From Symbiodinium natans (lineage: Eukaryota > Sar > Dinophyceae > Suessiales > Symbiodiniaceae): a stretch of DNA of 44,382 bases. The stretch spans positions 343,455 through 387,836 of the forward strand of contig CAJNDS010002506.1 in NCBI GenBank assembly GCA_905221605.1, given 5' to 3'. Below are positions 1-11,842 of this stretch, piece by piece. Positions within the stretch are counted from its first letter, which is position 1, and every line of letters begins with the position of its first letter. The notes beneath the pieces were generated by a model that was not told the origin of the DNA, did not search any database, and saw nothing but the letters and a program-made list of their open reading frames with translations. Position numbers and translations under genes: made by a program.

Positions 1-476
<476 letters not shown>

Positions 477-1617
477 GAAGGCACTCTTTGAGGGTGCAAA
501 GAAACCTGCTTTTGGGTCACGCTGCAGTTGAAAACGGTCTTCCGTTTCTGGCTCCTAGCTGCTAGCGAACAGTTGGAGCGAAGTGGAGAATTATTTTCGC
601 CTGAGAGGTAATTAGTGAGCAGGTTCTGCATATATGTAAGCCTTTCGCGCGTGAGTGGCGTGCCTTGGTTGCTGATGATGTTCAACCCTTTGCAGGCGCA
701 AGAGGGATGTCAAACATCAACTGCGACCGAGCATCTAGATCCAAATCCCCCTGGAATACCCACAGTACCAAAAAAAAACAGGTTGTCACCCTGTCCGCAT
801 CTTGTGAGAGCCGGTCAATACAAGGCAAGGCATGCCCGACAAGCGGCCGCAGAGCTGGTTCCTTGGCAAGGGAGCGGCTTTGAGGTGGTTTTTGAGGGGC
901 TTCGCGGTTTAGAGGGCTCAGGTCACAGGGGAAGTGTGAGGTTTGGGGCGAAGCCTCCCACCTCCCGCCACCCATAGCCACCAAGAACGAAAGTAAGCAG
1001 TCTCAGGCTGGGTGAACCCAGGGGTCCGTCAATTTGGTTTTATTGGTTTGAGCTTCTGCTATGCAGGAACGCTGTAGCCCGCCTTCTTTGCAGAGTTCTT
1101 ACCGTTGGGGGAGTAAGGATTTCTGAGACGCGCTGTGGGTCTTGGCAGGCATGCCACTTCTCTGGCAAGGTCGTGGTGCCAGACGTTCAAGGGCATCTCG
1201 ACTGCAAGCTCCCGGCTTGGGGATGTCAACTAAACCCTAAACTAACCCTAAACCCTAAACCCTAAACCCTAAACGCACAGCTGAGAGCTGAGGAAGGTTT
1301 CGGGGCAACACGTCCTGGTCATGGACTGGGTGGACTCACTGGGCCCTGCCAGCGACAGCCGCGCTTTGCAGAAAGCGGGGCTCCGGCCTGCCGACGTGAT
1401 GCGGACGGCAACCGAAGCCCCCGGGGCCCATGTTTGAGGAAAGCTTGCGTGCTTTGAGTTGTAAACCGAGCTGGGAAACCTGATTCTGAGCAGTCAAGAA
1501 AGCTCAAGTTTGCTTGGGTTTCTGTTTTGGCAGCCCACAATGGACAGGGGACTTTTCGGCCCCGGTTGCTCTTTTGCATTTTCGGGCGGGCGTAGCACGC
1601 TTGACCAATCGAGCCAG
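477..1617. other. No exon recognised; region upstream of the kinase exons
   Basis: Apart from the telomere-type array at 1228-1274 I see no convincing coding sequence here. The N-terminal part of the kinase encoded by the next exons, including the ATP-binding lysine region expected of the ABC1 family, is not visible. This stretch may be a long intron, or the upstream part of the gene may be missing. Confidence 0.5.
1228..1274. repeat. Interstitial telomere-type repeat (CCCTAAA)n
   Basis: About six copies of CCCTAAA, the complement of the plant/dinoflagellate-type telomere unit TTTAGGG, with one imperfect unit. It lies 344 bases upstream of a coding exon, so it is internal to the chromosome and not a chromosome end. 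Confidence 0.93.
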
Positions 1618-1771
1618 GTATTTGGGTACCAGATCTTCAGCACTGGCCATGTGCACTGCGACCCCCACCCTGGCAACTTGTTGGTGCGCTTGGCTCCTGC
1701 AGGAAGCTCACAGAAGTGGCAGCTGGTCCTTCTGGATCATGGCCTTTATTGCGAGTTGAGCCCCAGCCTGC
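1618..1771 (+). CDS. ABC1/UbiB (ADCK-like) atypical kinase, penultimate exon
   Basis: The frame from 1618 reads through HVHCDPHPGN and then LLDHGLY, about 22 codons apart. These are the catalytic-loop and metal-binding (DFG-equivalent) signatures of the ABC1/UbiB/ADCK atypical kinase family, whose members act in coenzyme Q and lipid metabolism of mitochondria and plastids. The exon follows a CAG acceptor at 1615-1617 and ends after CTG C at a GT donor at 1772. Joined to the exon at 1903 it gives LRRDYADFW, matching the family's usual continuation after the DHG motif. The LDHGLY form resembles the ADCK1-like branch more than UbiB proper. Upstream catalytic parts are not seen in the window. Family assignment is firm; the subfamily and substrate are not. 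Confidence 0.88.
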
Positions 1772-1902
1772 GTGCTTTGCCTGCGACTAACATACGAACA
1801 AAAACTGCCGCAATTAAGAGCCACAAAGTACATGATAAATAGCATCATGTAGCATCATGTGTGGCTGGTAGTACAGCTTGTTGCTGTTGAGTTGTCCGAC
1901 AG
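1772..1902 (+). other. Intron of the ABC1 kinase gene (131 nt, GT-AG)
   Basis: Removing this stretch joins phase-1 ends and restores the conserved region after the DHG motif. The donor is GTGCTT and the acceptor is GACAG followed by G. It contains an 11-bp tandem duplication (TAGCATCATG) at about 1840-1860. Confidence 0.8.
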
Positions 1903-2234
1903 GTCGCGACTACGCGGACTTTTGGGTCGCTGCTGCCTTGGGTGACACGGACACAACGGTTCAAATCTGCAAACGTTGGGGCATCGCTGATCAAGATGCT
2001 GCGGAGCTTTTCGCCTCCCTGACCCAGTTCCGACGCGTACGCTTAGGGGCCCAGAGACTGGATGCCATGGCTTCCTTGTTCGGATCGCAGCGCAAGACGC
2101 GGGCTGATGTGCTGCCACATGCACCGAAGAAGCTCACTGCGAAAGCGATGGCAGAAGCCCAGCAGAAGCTCAAGGCTCGTGCCAAGAAGGTGCTGAGCGA
2201 TACGGCCGCCTTCCCACGAGAGTTGGGTGCTTAG
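1903..2234 (+). CDS. ABC1/UbiB (ADCK-like) atypical kinase, last exon
   Basis: Starts after the acceptor CAG at 1900-1902 and runs to a TAG stop at 2232-2234. It encodes about 110 residues beginning RDYADFWVAAALGD and then KRWGI, matching the helical region after the kinase metal-binding motif in ADCK proteins, where the family has a Tyr/Trp-containing helix followed by a helix ending in lGi. The C-terminal third is basic (for example KLKARAKKVL) and carries no recognised signal. Together with the previous exon, about 161 residues of a protein normally 450-550 long are present here. Downstream, 2235-3225 holds nothing I can assign, and no polyadenylation signal is evident, as expected for dinoflagellates. 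Confidence 0.85.
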
Positions 2235-3225
2235 CTCTTCTTACTATTTCAGTGTTACTGGCTCTGCACGCGCCTACTGCCCTGCACCACCTGACCTCAA
2301 GAAGCCTATTCCCTGAAACCGCTTGGCACGTACACCAGACAACGACCGCTGTGTTGACTTGATCTGCTTTACAGGCTTCTCTTTGTGGGGCGGAGCCTGA
2401 ACATGATCCGGTCCGCCAACTTTGCGCTGGGCACCGCGGTGAATCGCGTGGCCATCTTGGCAGAGTGTGCAGCGGCAGGCCATGATTGAACTGAAAAGCC
2501 TCAACAACCCACCAAGACCTCAGTATTACTGACAACTGCCCTGGAAAGCTCAAATGTGGTTCGATGCTTGCAGGTGCCACACTCCAGGGCGGGTCGCTGG
2601 CTTCCAGACGCATGGCCGTTTGGAATTTCCACCTCCGCCACTCGGCCCCAAGTCTATCAAAGAGCCACAAGAGCTTATGCCAGCCTTTCCACATCTCTAG
2701 ACTCAAAAAGCACAATTGAGGAGTTCAGTGTCTCCTCTTCCTCAGCAAGCTTGTCCAGATCTGGCAGGGCCTAAGCTCCTTTGGATTAGCCCCAGCTGTG
2801 CTGGGGCTCACTGGCCTCTTGCTGCGGGTGTCCACAGGAACAGCGCCTCGGTCGCTTGTGTCCACATTGTGCCTTCATCTCAAGATGATGTTTGCCTACG
2901 TTCTGGGCTGAGGTGCTCAGCAAGGACCCCAAAGGCAGCACACTCCGGGAGATTCCAGGCCCGGAGGCTGGAGGCTGAGGCACCGTGGGGGCCCTGGCAT
3001 CTGAGCGGGCCCAACATGCACGCTACAGGCCACAGACCACACATCCGGAGTCCCTACATCTAGTCGGGAGAAGGTGTAAGACTTTGTGTATCTTTCTGTC
3101 ATCCAGGTGATCCCCACTTGCTGCAAGTGAAGGCTGAGCATCAGACGGCCATAGTAGAACCGAGGCAAGGCAAAAGATGATCTTGCATCATCCTGACTCA
3201 ACGTATGTAGCGGAGACCGCCTCTG
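2235..3225. other. No gene recognised
   Basis: ORFs on both strands are below 185 codons, rich in Cys/Arg/Trp/Ser, and overlap in several frames, which is typical of shadow reading in GC-balanced noncoding DNA. No family motif was found. Confidence 0.5.
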
Positions 3226-3417
3226 ATGTCCCATGCGTATTCCGAGTTCTCTACAATTCAGCAGACTTGCCTCGCAAGCGTGTTGCGAGTGAGCAAGAAC
3301 CTTTTCCAGCGTGACTTAGTCAATGCTGCCCTTTCTCAGCCCCGCGATCTGAAGTGGCTACTCGAGCTGTGGGCGCCGACTCTTTGCACATGTCGTTCAC
3401 AAGAGGCACAATACTGA
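3226..3417 (+). CDS. Weak candidate exon, unknown protein
   Basis: The frame gives a plausible amphipathic stretch around NLFQRDLVNAAL and DLKWLLELWA, which looks more protein-like than its neighbours. There is no recognisable family and no confident splice sites, so it may be noncoding. Confidence 0.2.
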   Translation: MSHAYSEFSTIQQTCLASVLRVSKNLFQRDLVNAALSQPRDLKWLLELWAPTLCTCRSQEAQY

Positions 3418-3677
3418 AAGAGACGGAACCAGAAAGTTCCGCAAGCCATCTTACAGACCGGGCCCTGCCAGAGGCAGAGGCAGTCTGAGATGGAAAGATG
3501 GCAAGGGAAGCTTCCCAAAGCTTCTGACGCTGGGTGCGTTATGTGCACATCCAGGTGAAAAAGTCTGCACATGCCCCCCCGGCTTGCCCTCTAATTAGTC
3601 CTAATTTGTTTCTTTCTGCTTGAGAGCATGGCCCCGTCAACTTCAATCTGCTTCAATCTGCTTCGATTGACCCAAGA

Positions 3678-3741
3678 TGAAGGCGGCTATAGAGGAGGAG
3701 ATGCTGAGCGCAATGGCTCGCCTCTCAGAGCTTCACAAGAC
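3678..3741 (+). CDS. Weak candidate exon, helical segment
   Basis: The frame starting at ATG 3678 encodes MKAAIEEEMLSAMARL and then SELHK before a stop. The composition is that of a charged helix or coiled coil. It follows a short tandem repeat (CTTCAATCTG, 3640-3662). No family or partner exons were identified. Confidence 0.25.
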
Positions 3742-6341
3742 CTAAGTGGTGGAGAGGCTTTTTGTACTGAATGGAGAAGTCCGGCACTCAAGCAGATCCC
3801 AAAACTCTGAATCGGCACCCGCTCCTGCGGATCCAGCCGCGTACTGGTACCACGCAGTTGAACCGTTTAAGCACTGTCCGGGTATTCTTAAGTCGCAGTC
3901 AAGACAGCATGCTTGTCCATCGCTCTGGCGAGCTACACGAGCCACGATGCTCCCACGGGGCTGCACATTTCCGAGGTAGTTCGAATCATGGCTTGGTACC
4001 CATTTTATGCTTCACTCTCAGATACCGGGTTCCCGGGTTCTAGTCACGGCCCATGGCTGCCCAATGCCTCGAGCGGAGGTCATCACGCTGATCTTCCTGT
4101 GCGTCCAGTATTTCTCCTATAGTGCTTGGGACTGGACAAGCTTCATGGCTGGATGCTCAACATGCCGCGTACAGCGAGCTGTTGTGGAATCTTGAGTGTC
4201 GCCTTCCCTGACACAGGCACACGTCTTCCTCATCAGCGGCGGCTTCCAGGAACATCGCGAGGACGAGTTGACATTGATTATGATCGCATATCAGCTTTTG
4301 GACTGCTTTTGAGTAGCCATACAAACCTGCTGGCCGACTAATCGCGCGAGGCTGTCTTTCCATATATGCCCTGCAGTTGGTGGTTCACGTGTCTTGCCGC
4401 CGGGCACCCAGCCGCACCCGCATGGCAGAGCCCGCAGCCTGAAAGGACCCATAGAGCCTGTTCATGCCAGTAGTGATCAGTAGTGTGCCGTATAGAACTG
4501 ATCAAGTCGTGCATGCCGCTTCTTCCGGCATCCCCTGCCCAGATGCAAAGAAAGAAGCCAAGGCCTACACCCTTGCTTGGCTTCCCATGCACAATATCTT
4601 GAAGATCAGCAGCGACTCCGTCATTTGGACCATGTTTGTCATGGCAACGGCGGCTTTCTCCTGAGCTTCTGAGCCTTCTTACCCAGCGCAGTTTCCTCTT
4701 GCACTGCGCATGAGTGCCTCCGGCAGTTGCCCACAAAAGGTGCCCGACCCCACTTCAGGGTTACGACTACTAGGTTAGTAGCCCCCGTCCTTTTTTCCAT
4801 GGTCTCAGAAGCCGCGAAGTGTGGCTTGGAGATGCTCGGAGTCTTGTGGGCGGAGGTTGTGATCCCATCGGTGCTACTGGAGTGGCTTTTCTTCAAAGAC
4901 ATGGCCATATTTGAGCTCTTGCAGCCCGGAAGCCCAGTTTGCAGCAGAGGCTTAAAATGGCTCAAATGGGTTTAGGGTTGGGAATGGGACAGGATGTCGT
5001 GGATGCAGTCCAAGGCAAAGCCCCACAGCACGTGTGGCACGTTGCTTCTGAGGTACAGCTTCGCCTTCTTCTACGGACAGGCCTTGGCCGTATGGCAGGC
5101 GGGTTCATCACAAGCTACTCGTCGTGAGGGCACCCAACGTTGCCAATCCAACCCTGGATCCATAGCCGTCCATCATTGAATTGTTGTTGGCTCTTGCCAG
5201 GTGAACCACTGTATGTTGCTACAAGTGCAAACAACAGCACCTTCACGTCAGCTCCGAATCCTCCAGTGGGGCCCTCATTTGGGAGCAGGCTCCGTTCCCA
5301 GAGGTAAGCGCCTAGAGTCCTTTAGCCACACAGTGACACTGGCCCCTGCGCGTTACACGGTTGGCAGGTTCCTGTTGCCTGAGATGAGTTCAAAAAATTT
5401 CGAAGAGTACAACAGCATGGCCAGCTTACCGCAGAGCTTCCCGGCTCAGGGATCGGGAAGATGTGGATGGCCCCCCACCCCTCGCCAAGCGATGGTGGGA
5501 GCTACTCCCGGGGATGGCATTTGCCTCAGCTAAGGCGAACTCCACAAGTGCCTCAGGCAATTTGCACAGAAGTTTTGCGACTGTTGCCCGTGTTGACCGG
5601 ATCTGATGGCTGCCACCTGCGGTTCCGCAAGGCGTCAATGCTCCGCTAATGCTTCCTGCAGCGCCCAAGTTGTCCGCAAATGCCCAATAAAATATCTGCA
5701 AGGTCACCATCGCGGCTTCATCAGTAGAAGGCTTGCCTAGCGGAGCGCAAATCGAGCCTCCGAAATTTGCAGACACTTGGCAGCAGTTTGCACTGTTGGT
5801 CGACCTTGTTGGGGCTACCCAGAAGAAGTTCAGAGTCACCGGGTCGTCGTTACAATGCGGAAAGTTTAGCCCCAACCGCTGTTAACACCCAGAATCAAAA
5901 AACTCACACCTCAGGACTTGCAGAGTACGGTCTTGGACTGGCCTGATGGATCAGGAGAATCAGGAGCGCCACTGTTCCAGGCTCAGGTTCATGAGGGGGA
6001 TGCTTGTCTATAGTGTTGCCATGCATTGTTACGTGAGGTGAAGTTTTTGTGCCAAGGCCGGCGGCGGATGTACCGAAGAATGAGCTTGCAAGATCAAAGA
6101 AACTCAACAAGGGCAAAAACCCAGCCAAAAAAGCTGGCGTGCCCTGGATGAATGGAGCTCCTGAAGCCAAAGCCATCAGGTTTGGGGGCGAAGCAGCATG
6201 AAGCAGCGAACCGTACAAAGAAGCAAGCTCAGGTTCAGAAGTACGACGCCAGAGGTCATCGGGTGCGGCGTTTCGTTTGCAAAAGCCCCCTCTTCCAAAA
6301 TTCCCATTCTGCAGGAGCCAGCTTGCAGCACTGAAAGGCCA
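3742..6341. other. No gene recognised
   Basis: Several ORFs of 60-150 codons occur on both strands. One at 4727-4975 (+) has a hydrophobic stretch (EMLGVLWAEVVIPSVLLEW), and one at 5426-5875 (-) is 149 codons long. Neither has a family signature, plausible splice partners, or support from flanking exons. A short + frame near 5895-5990 (LTPQDLQSTVLDWPDGS) is also coding-like but isolated. Confidence 0.4.
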
Positions 6342-6420
6342 GCCCTAAACCCTAACCCTTAAACCCTTAAACCCTTAAACCCTTAAACCTAAACCTTAAA
6401 CCCTAAACCGTTAAACCTAA
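6342..6420. repeat. Interstitial telomere-type repeat, CCCTAAA and CCCTTAAA variants
   Basis: About ten units alternating between CCCTAAA and the 8-base variant CCCTTAAA. The mixture indicates a decayed or expanded internal array and not an active telomere. Confidence 0.92.
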
Positions 6421-9400
6421 GTGCAGTGCAAAGAACTTTAGAGCCGCTCCAAAGGCACCGCAAGGAGGCAAAGCAGAAACGCCCGCCAGCGGAAGTGGCT
6501 TCTGGCTTCGGTGAGCTTGAGACCTCGGAGGCCGATTCTATGACTATTACTAACAGTTATTTTGTTGATACTAGTATTATTGTTGTTTATTCTGTTATTA
6601 TTAGTAATAATGGAAGGGTTTATCTTGTGTACGGATCCAGAATGCCAGTGGGTTTGGGATGGCTTCGGATTCACGGGATTCTTTAGATTTGGGGTAGATT
6701 TTGTTTGGCATGAAATGTGCACCTCTCATTGGGCTGGAGGGCACGGAACAGCCTGGACCGGAGACTACGGCTGCAGAGGCTGGGTGCGGCGAAATTGCAG
6801 GCTGTTTCGAGCGTGGCCTGTGGTAGAAGGGCAAGGTCTCAAAGACCCACAGAAGCCAACCGTGTGCTCCCTGCCCGGAGGTTGAAAGCGACACTAAAGC
6901 CCCACGACCTCCAAGGTGCCAGCGTTCTTGCGAAACGGATGTGCATGGATGTGCCGTTTGCATTGGCAGTTTTAGCGCAGCATTGTATGCCATTGGGTGT
7001 CTGATGAATGCAAAGCATGTTTGCAGCGCCTTCTGTGGTGGTCGTTGACAACAGGCGCCTTCGCAGCTTGCTCCTACAATTTCCGCTTGTCGCTTGTTTT
7101 GGACGTCTGTCCGTCACAGAAGCCGGATTGTGCAGCGTACAATGCCCTTTTGCCTGACACTTTCTTCAACTGTTTTGCTGTCAGCGACAGCGCTCGCCGC
7201 GTACCCCACCAACTACCATGTTTTTTTGGTTGGGTAAGCGCAGTCCAACTCCAGCTTTTGCAGTTGTTTGTCAGTGCAGGGTTGCACTGTTGGTTGGGGC
7301 TCGTAGCTGCTGTCGGCCCTCAGTGCAATTGCTACCGGTATCAGCTTGCTGCCAGGGGACCGGCTGTCATGCGTGACCCCCCCGGCGTCGGATCTAGTTC
7401 TTGCGGGCGAATATTGCGGCTTTGTCAGGGAAAGAAGCTAAGGCAAGCTGTTGGGGTGAGGGGGAAAGGGATGGGAAAGGGTGCCTGCTCCAGACGCCTG
7501 TTGGCCGGGGGTGGGGCGAATACACAAAATGACCGATGTAGCCAGCCACTGGAACACCAAAGCCAACCACAAGAAGGCGTGCGAGAAATATGACGTGTTT
7601 GCTGGCGAAAATGAACAAATTCTTCAGCTGATAGCTCTGGTCCTTTACCTCCTTTACATTATTCGCTCAAGCAGCGCCTGGCACAAAGTTGAACTCTTTC
7701 AGCTGCAGCAGGCCTGTGGCACCCCGCGCGCCTGTTTCGGGCACTGCGGGCAAGCCCACTTCGGCCCTGCTGTCCATGGCAAGGCGACACTTCTGCGACC
7801 AGGGACAGGCTGTTCCGAGGATTCAGGCTTTTGTTGTTCCATTTTGGGTTCGGGGTCGGGCGTAAAAACGTAAAGGAAGGACGAAGACATGTCGGCCAAG
7901 CAGGTCAGCAGGACACGTTGATTCGACGCGTTGCGCTGAGGTCGGCGAAGAGCTTCTCACCTCCGAAGCGAGCCTACAAGAGCATGTCAAGTGCAAAGCT
8001 GGAGCCACTACAACCACTGCAACCTGACAAGGAGCTACCGCGACTTTTGCTTTGGCATGTCACACGCCCACACGTCGCTTACTTCCGACTTTTCTCGACT
8101 TTGGCACAGGAGTCGCAGCTTGCTTTCGGAGAGGCTCATTGGCTGACAAGACGCATCTCGAAACATGGGCTAAAGTGCAATGTAGCTGTAGCTTTTCTTT
8201 CAACCTGCCAGACTGCGGCCGTCATATAGTTGGAGATGACACAGGGGTTGTTGTCATAGTCACAGTGCTGGTAAATTCGGTAAGTTTTGCAGGCACCTTT
8301 ATTGGCGGACCCCTTGTCGAAATTCAGTCTGGGTCCACATGTGGATGTCCGCTCACGGCACCTCGGCTGCAACGCAAGCGTCGAACATCTCAACTCCGCA
8401 ACAGTCAGAGACGTTCTTGCGCCGGCTTCCTTACGCCACTAGAAAGAATGTCCTTCGACAGTGTTTTGATGTTAGGGGGCACTATGCTTTACCATGCGAC
8501 CATGCCACACAGCATGTCAGAGCAAAGGCCTCCAAGCAATTCGAGCTTCAGCCACGCTGGCAGCGGTCTGGTCCGGGCAGCCTCCGCAGCGTCAGTGGGT
8601 CCCCTCCGCACTTTGGCCACAAGCTTGCGTCATTAAGAGTTTTGTGGTAGCGGGTGCATCGGAACACGTTGTGAGAAAGTCCGGGCTTCGGAGCGCCATG
8701 GGGCAAATTGGATGTTCTGATGCCAAGGTTTTTTTAGCAGTGAACTTGAAACGCCAGCCCCCCATGATGCACCTTTCAGCCTGGGAACAGCCACACAGGA
8801 CGTGATATCCCGGTACCCTCGGCGCTGCACCCGGGAAGCTTCCAGCGCAGAGCGCGGCACATGGACGCCGTAATGGACCTTCGGCACCTCCAGGCTGCCT
8901 TTAAAGAGGAATAAGAATTGGACTCCCAATGCTGGTGGCACCGGGAATGAAAGAAAAAGAACGAGGAAGACAATGATGACATTAACAGAAAGAAGAAATG
9001 AGCATCAGTCACAACTGGCGGCTCTTGTGAGTTTCTCAAAGCGGGACACCAAGTTTAAAACCTTGTAAAGCAACGGAGCCACCTGAAAATCCGACACGTC
9101 TGAACCCTCATAGCTTGGAAAGGATGCTTGATTTGATTTCAAATAAAGCGATGCCTAAAGTCCCAAGCGACCGCAGTTTTGGTGCCCAAAGTGCCTCGGA
9201 AAGGCCCTGGCCGCCCCTGGCCCATCCAACACCTCATCCTCTTGCTGGGGTCCTACAGATTGCACGGGATGCTTCGAAGACCCCATCACGACGGCAGGAA
9301 GGGTTTGCAGCAGTCATCTCGCAACACATCGAACCAGCAGAGCAACGCCCCAAGCTCTTCTGGCAACATGCATGGCGACAAAACCCTTGTAAGCGACGGG

Positions 9401-9531
9401 ACGACCTGAAAATCGACGGGACATCCCCTAACACGCGTCCATCACAGTTTGAACACAGTTTGGACGGGCCCTCAAATGGTTGTCACGAAAGTACGAAAAA
9501 TCATTGAGGTGACCAAACAACGTGCTAACAG
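6421..9531. other. No gene recognised
   Basis: ORFs reach 198 codons (6997-7593 +) and 194 codons (8052-8636 +), but they are Cys/Leu/Arg/His-rich, conflict with other open frames, and match no family I know. A T/A-rich patch at 6540-6615 is built of TTATT-like units. I see no exon chain comparable to the downstream EF-hand genes. Confidence 0.45.
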
Positions 9532-9798
9532 ATGCTGTGCCGGAAGAAGCGCAGCAATGAAATCTCAGTGGTTGTCTTTCGCACATCTCACGTGTTCTTG
9601 AAAGACGTTGATTGCATGCCACGCTGCACGGGACATGATATCATGCTGCATGTGCTACGTGAAAGTGTCCTAACCGGTATTGTGATTGACATACCTTCGG
9701 GCTCATGGCTTGGAGGAGAAAATCCGCAACCCGAACTGCAGCGAGGACATGCCTACGTTGTCAAACACACCGTGGCTCTCAAAAGCCTCAGGCGCTGA
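9532..9798 (+). CDS. Possible calpain-type cysteine protease fragment (His region)
   Basis: An 88-codon frame from ATG 9532 to a TGA at 9796-9798. It contains MLHVLRESVLTGIVI, about 17 further residues and then QRGHAYVVKHTVAL. This resembles the calpain (peptidase C2) core, where a helix before a Gly-containing strand is followed by the catalytic-His motif G-HAY-V. I could not find the preceding catalytic Cys segment (GDCWFL) or the following Asn-Pro-Trp-Gly segment in neighbouring frames. The ATG need not be the start, because the gene may have further exons. This rests on one motif plus helix spacing, so another His-containing fold is possible. Confidence 0.4.
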   Translation: MLCRKKRSNEISVVVFRTSHVFLKDVDCMPRCTGHDIMLHVLRESVLTGIVIDIPSGSWLGGENPQPELQRGHAYVVKHTVALKSLRR

Positions 9799-11451
9799 GA
9801 ATCTATAGTATAAAACCTAGAACCAACAAGGTCACTGCGAAAATGCCTTCTGCTTCTGCGGCACTGTCAGCGCAGGACAAGAAGATTCAAGTTGCCGACC
9901 TCGCAATGCGAGATTTGCGCCCAACCAGCTGCAACAAGATCTTTCTCGGATTAGACCAATTATATATTCGCATAATTGGACCTGCCCCGCAAGCCGCATG
10001 CTCAGGCGCCGATCTCAGCCACATGCTGAAGAGGCAGCACAGGGGTCGATGGTTCTTGCACGTTTCTTCCTGACCAAGCTTGCCACTGAACCGTTCGGTA
10101 TGGAATGCAGCTCAGCTGCAGTCGTGCTACCTGCAGGTCCGCGGTCAAGGTGCAGTCGTTTGCCCAGCCTGTTTCAGCACCTCGATCAGTGGATGACGTG
10201 CCCCTTGGATTTTGCATCCAACCCAATCATCACTGTGTGGCAAGACGTTCAAAGTTGCAGCAAGCCAGAGAGTCCAGGCACCCACACAGAGACTTCTTCC
10301 AGACAGTCCTGATGGCCTTCTTGAATTGAATGTAAGATATGTAAGGTTCGCCAGCCAAGTCGCCAAGTTCCAGGAACCCCTCACTGCAGCGCAGAAAGTC
10401 GTCCAACCTGCGCGGGAGAGGGGCTCCACAGCTGCCTCTACGACACAGGATGACGAGGAGGTCAGGCCACCGCAACTTCTCCACCGTTGATGTGGTTAGC
10501 TTGGAGTGTGCACCAGTCACGAGCCTTTGTCAGGACTATTTTGGAGAGGATCCCCCGGATATTGATGTGGGCGAAGATGAAGCAGGCATAGGCATCCACA
10601 GTCGAGTCAGACCTGTCGATGTTGGTGGATGCTGGCGAGCTTCTGCTAAAACTGCTTGTATCTTAATCCCCATTATTGCTGGGAGAGCGGAACGGCGCAC
10701 GAATGGAGCAGCATCTGTGGCGATGTGACCGGAGGTGGCGAGACACGGCAACCTACATCCCCGGTTGCTTCAGAGCTGCTGTCACCCATAGCAGACAAAC
10801 AGAAGGTGGGGCCAGTGTGACCGTGGGTCATGGGTACTTCATTCCGGGCTTAGACAGTACGCATCGGGTCAAGAATACGTTTCCCAGTGAAAGATGGATG
10901 CCATGGAAAGACATTAGGAACTTCATGCATGGTGCATTGCAGATGAAGTCAGCTTTGCGGCGACATTCTCGGGGCAGCGCGCGCGGGGACCTCATGCCTG
11001 GTGCACTTCTGCAGGATCGTGGGTTAGCAACTCTGGTCTTGCCACGGTGGTCGAGCTGTGTGGTGATGATACAGCATCTAAGGGGTAAGCTGGGAGCGGC
11101 TACCATATGAGGAGGCCTGCTGGTATGACGACAGGTGTCTTTTCCAAGTTTCTCCATGACAGTTTGCCCCAATCAGCTCTGAAAGCGCTGCATTGAGCAT
11201 GTCCCACCAAAATTTTATTTATGCACAATGCAACATTGAAGGGCCATTGGTAGATGTCTGGATGTTTATGGTGCGTGCTTGGCCAGGGTGGCGCCGATGC
11301 AGGCTGGAGCGACGAGTTTGTTCTCAAATGAGCTCAAGACAAAAACAAACACAAAAACTGCATTTAAAGCTCCTCTCCCTGCACGTAATGCACTCCAGGC
11401 CTGGGGAGTCTGCCATTGGGAAGCTTGCCACTGGGCGCAGCAGCTGCCAGC

Positions 11452-11513
11452 CCTTTGGGCGCTGCCACTGCCCCTTTGGGCGCTGCCACTGCCTCTTTGG
11501 GCGCTGCCCCGGA
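11452..11513 (+). repeat. 21-bp tandem repeat, about 2.7 copies
   Basis: Units of 21 bases containing TTTGGGCGCTGCCACTGCC are at 11452-11472 and 11473-11493, with a partial third copy. In one frame they encode GAATAPL-type heptads. They keep the frame open, but that alone does not prove translation. Confidence 0.85.
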
Positions 11514-11823
11514 TTCGCTGCAGAAGTCCATCGTGACCGAACTGCTTTCTCAATTGCAATCTCTGAACAGCCTGTCCTGTAGCTGTAGCCATGTTCAGCC
11601 GCTGCAGGTTTATTTGCTTATGGCTCATCCTGTAAGACTCCCGAATCTCCCTGCTGCATTGATGCAAGTGAGCATGTCCGCGCATGGCGACGGTATGTTT
11701 CTGGAGCAGATTTGCACCAGACTATGTGATTGGGGTATGCTGGGGTTGGGGCAGCCTCTACCTGCACTATGCGAGAGGAGCAGCCAATCGTCGATCATGT
11801 CGTTCACAGGCCCTTCCGTGCGC

Positions 11824-11842
11824 GGGGGGGGGGGGGGGGGGG
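11824..11842 (+). repeat. Homopolymer run of 19 G
   Basis: Nineteen consecutive G bases, followed by A and GGGG. It is prone to sequencing or assembly length error, and any frame reading through it is unreliable. Confidence 0.95.

Noticed and set aside
3905-3995. Possible tRNA B-box (GTTCGAATC)
   Set aside because: The flanking bases do not pair to make a T-stem (GGTAG against CATGG), and no acceptor stem is present.
5426-6218. Two adjacent minus-strand ORFs of 149 and 104 codons with Ala/Leu-rich stretches
   Set aside because: Superficially protein-like (for example KLPEALVEFALAEANAIPG), but no family match and no resolvable splice junctions, and every supported gene is on +. Not annotated as a gene.
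6997-8636. Forward ORFs of 198, 132 and 194 codons
   Set aside because: Cys/Leu/Arg/Ser-biased composition, overlap with competing frames and no motif.
10676-11110. 144-codon forward ORF
   Set aside because: No recognisable domain and no exon-like boundaries; kept only as part of an unassigned region.
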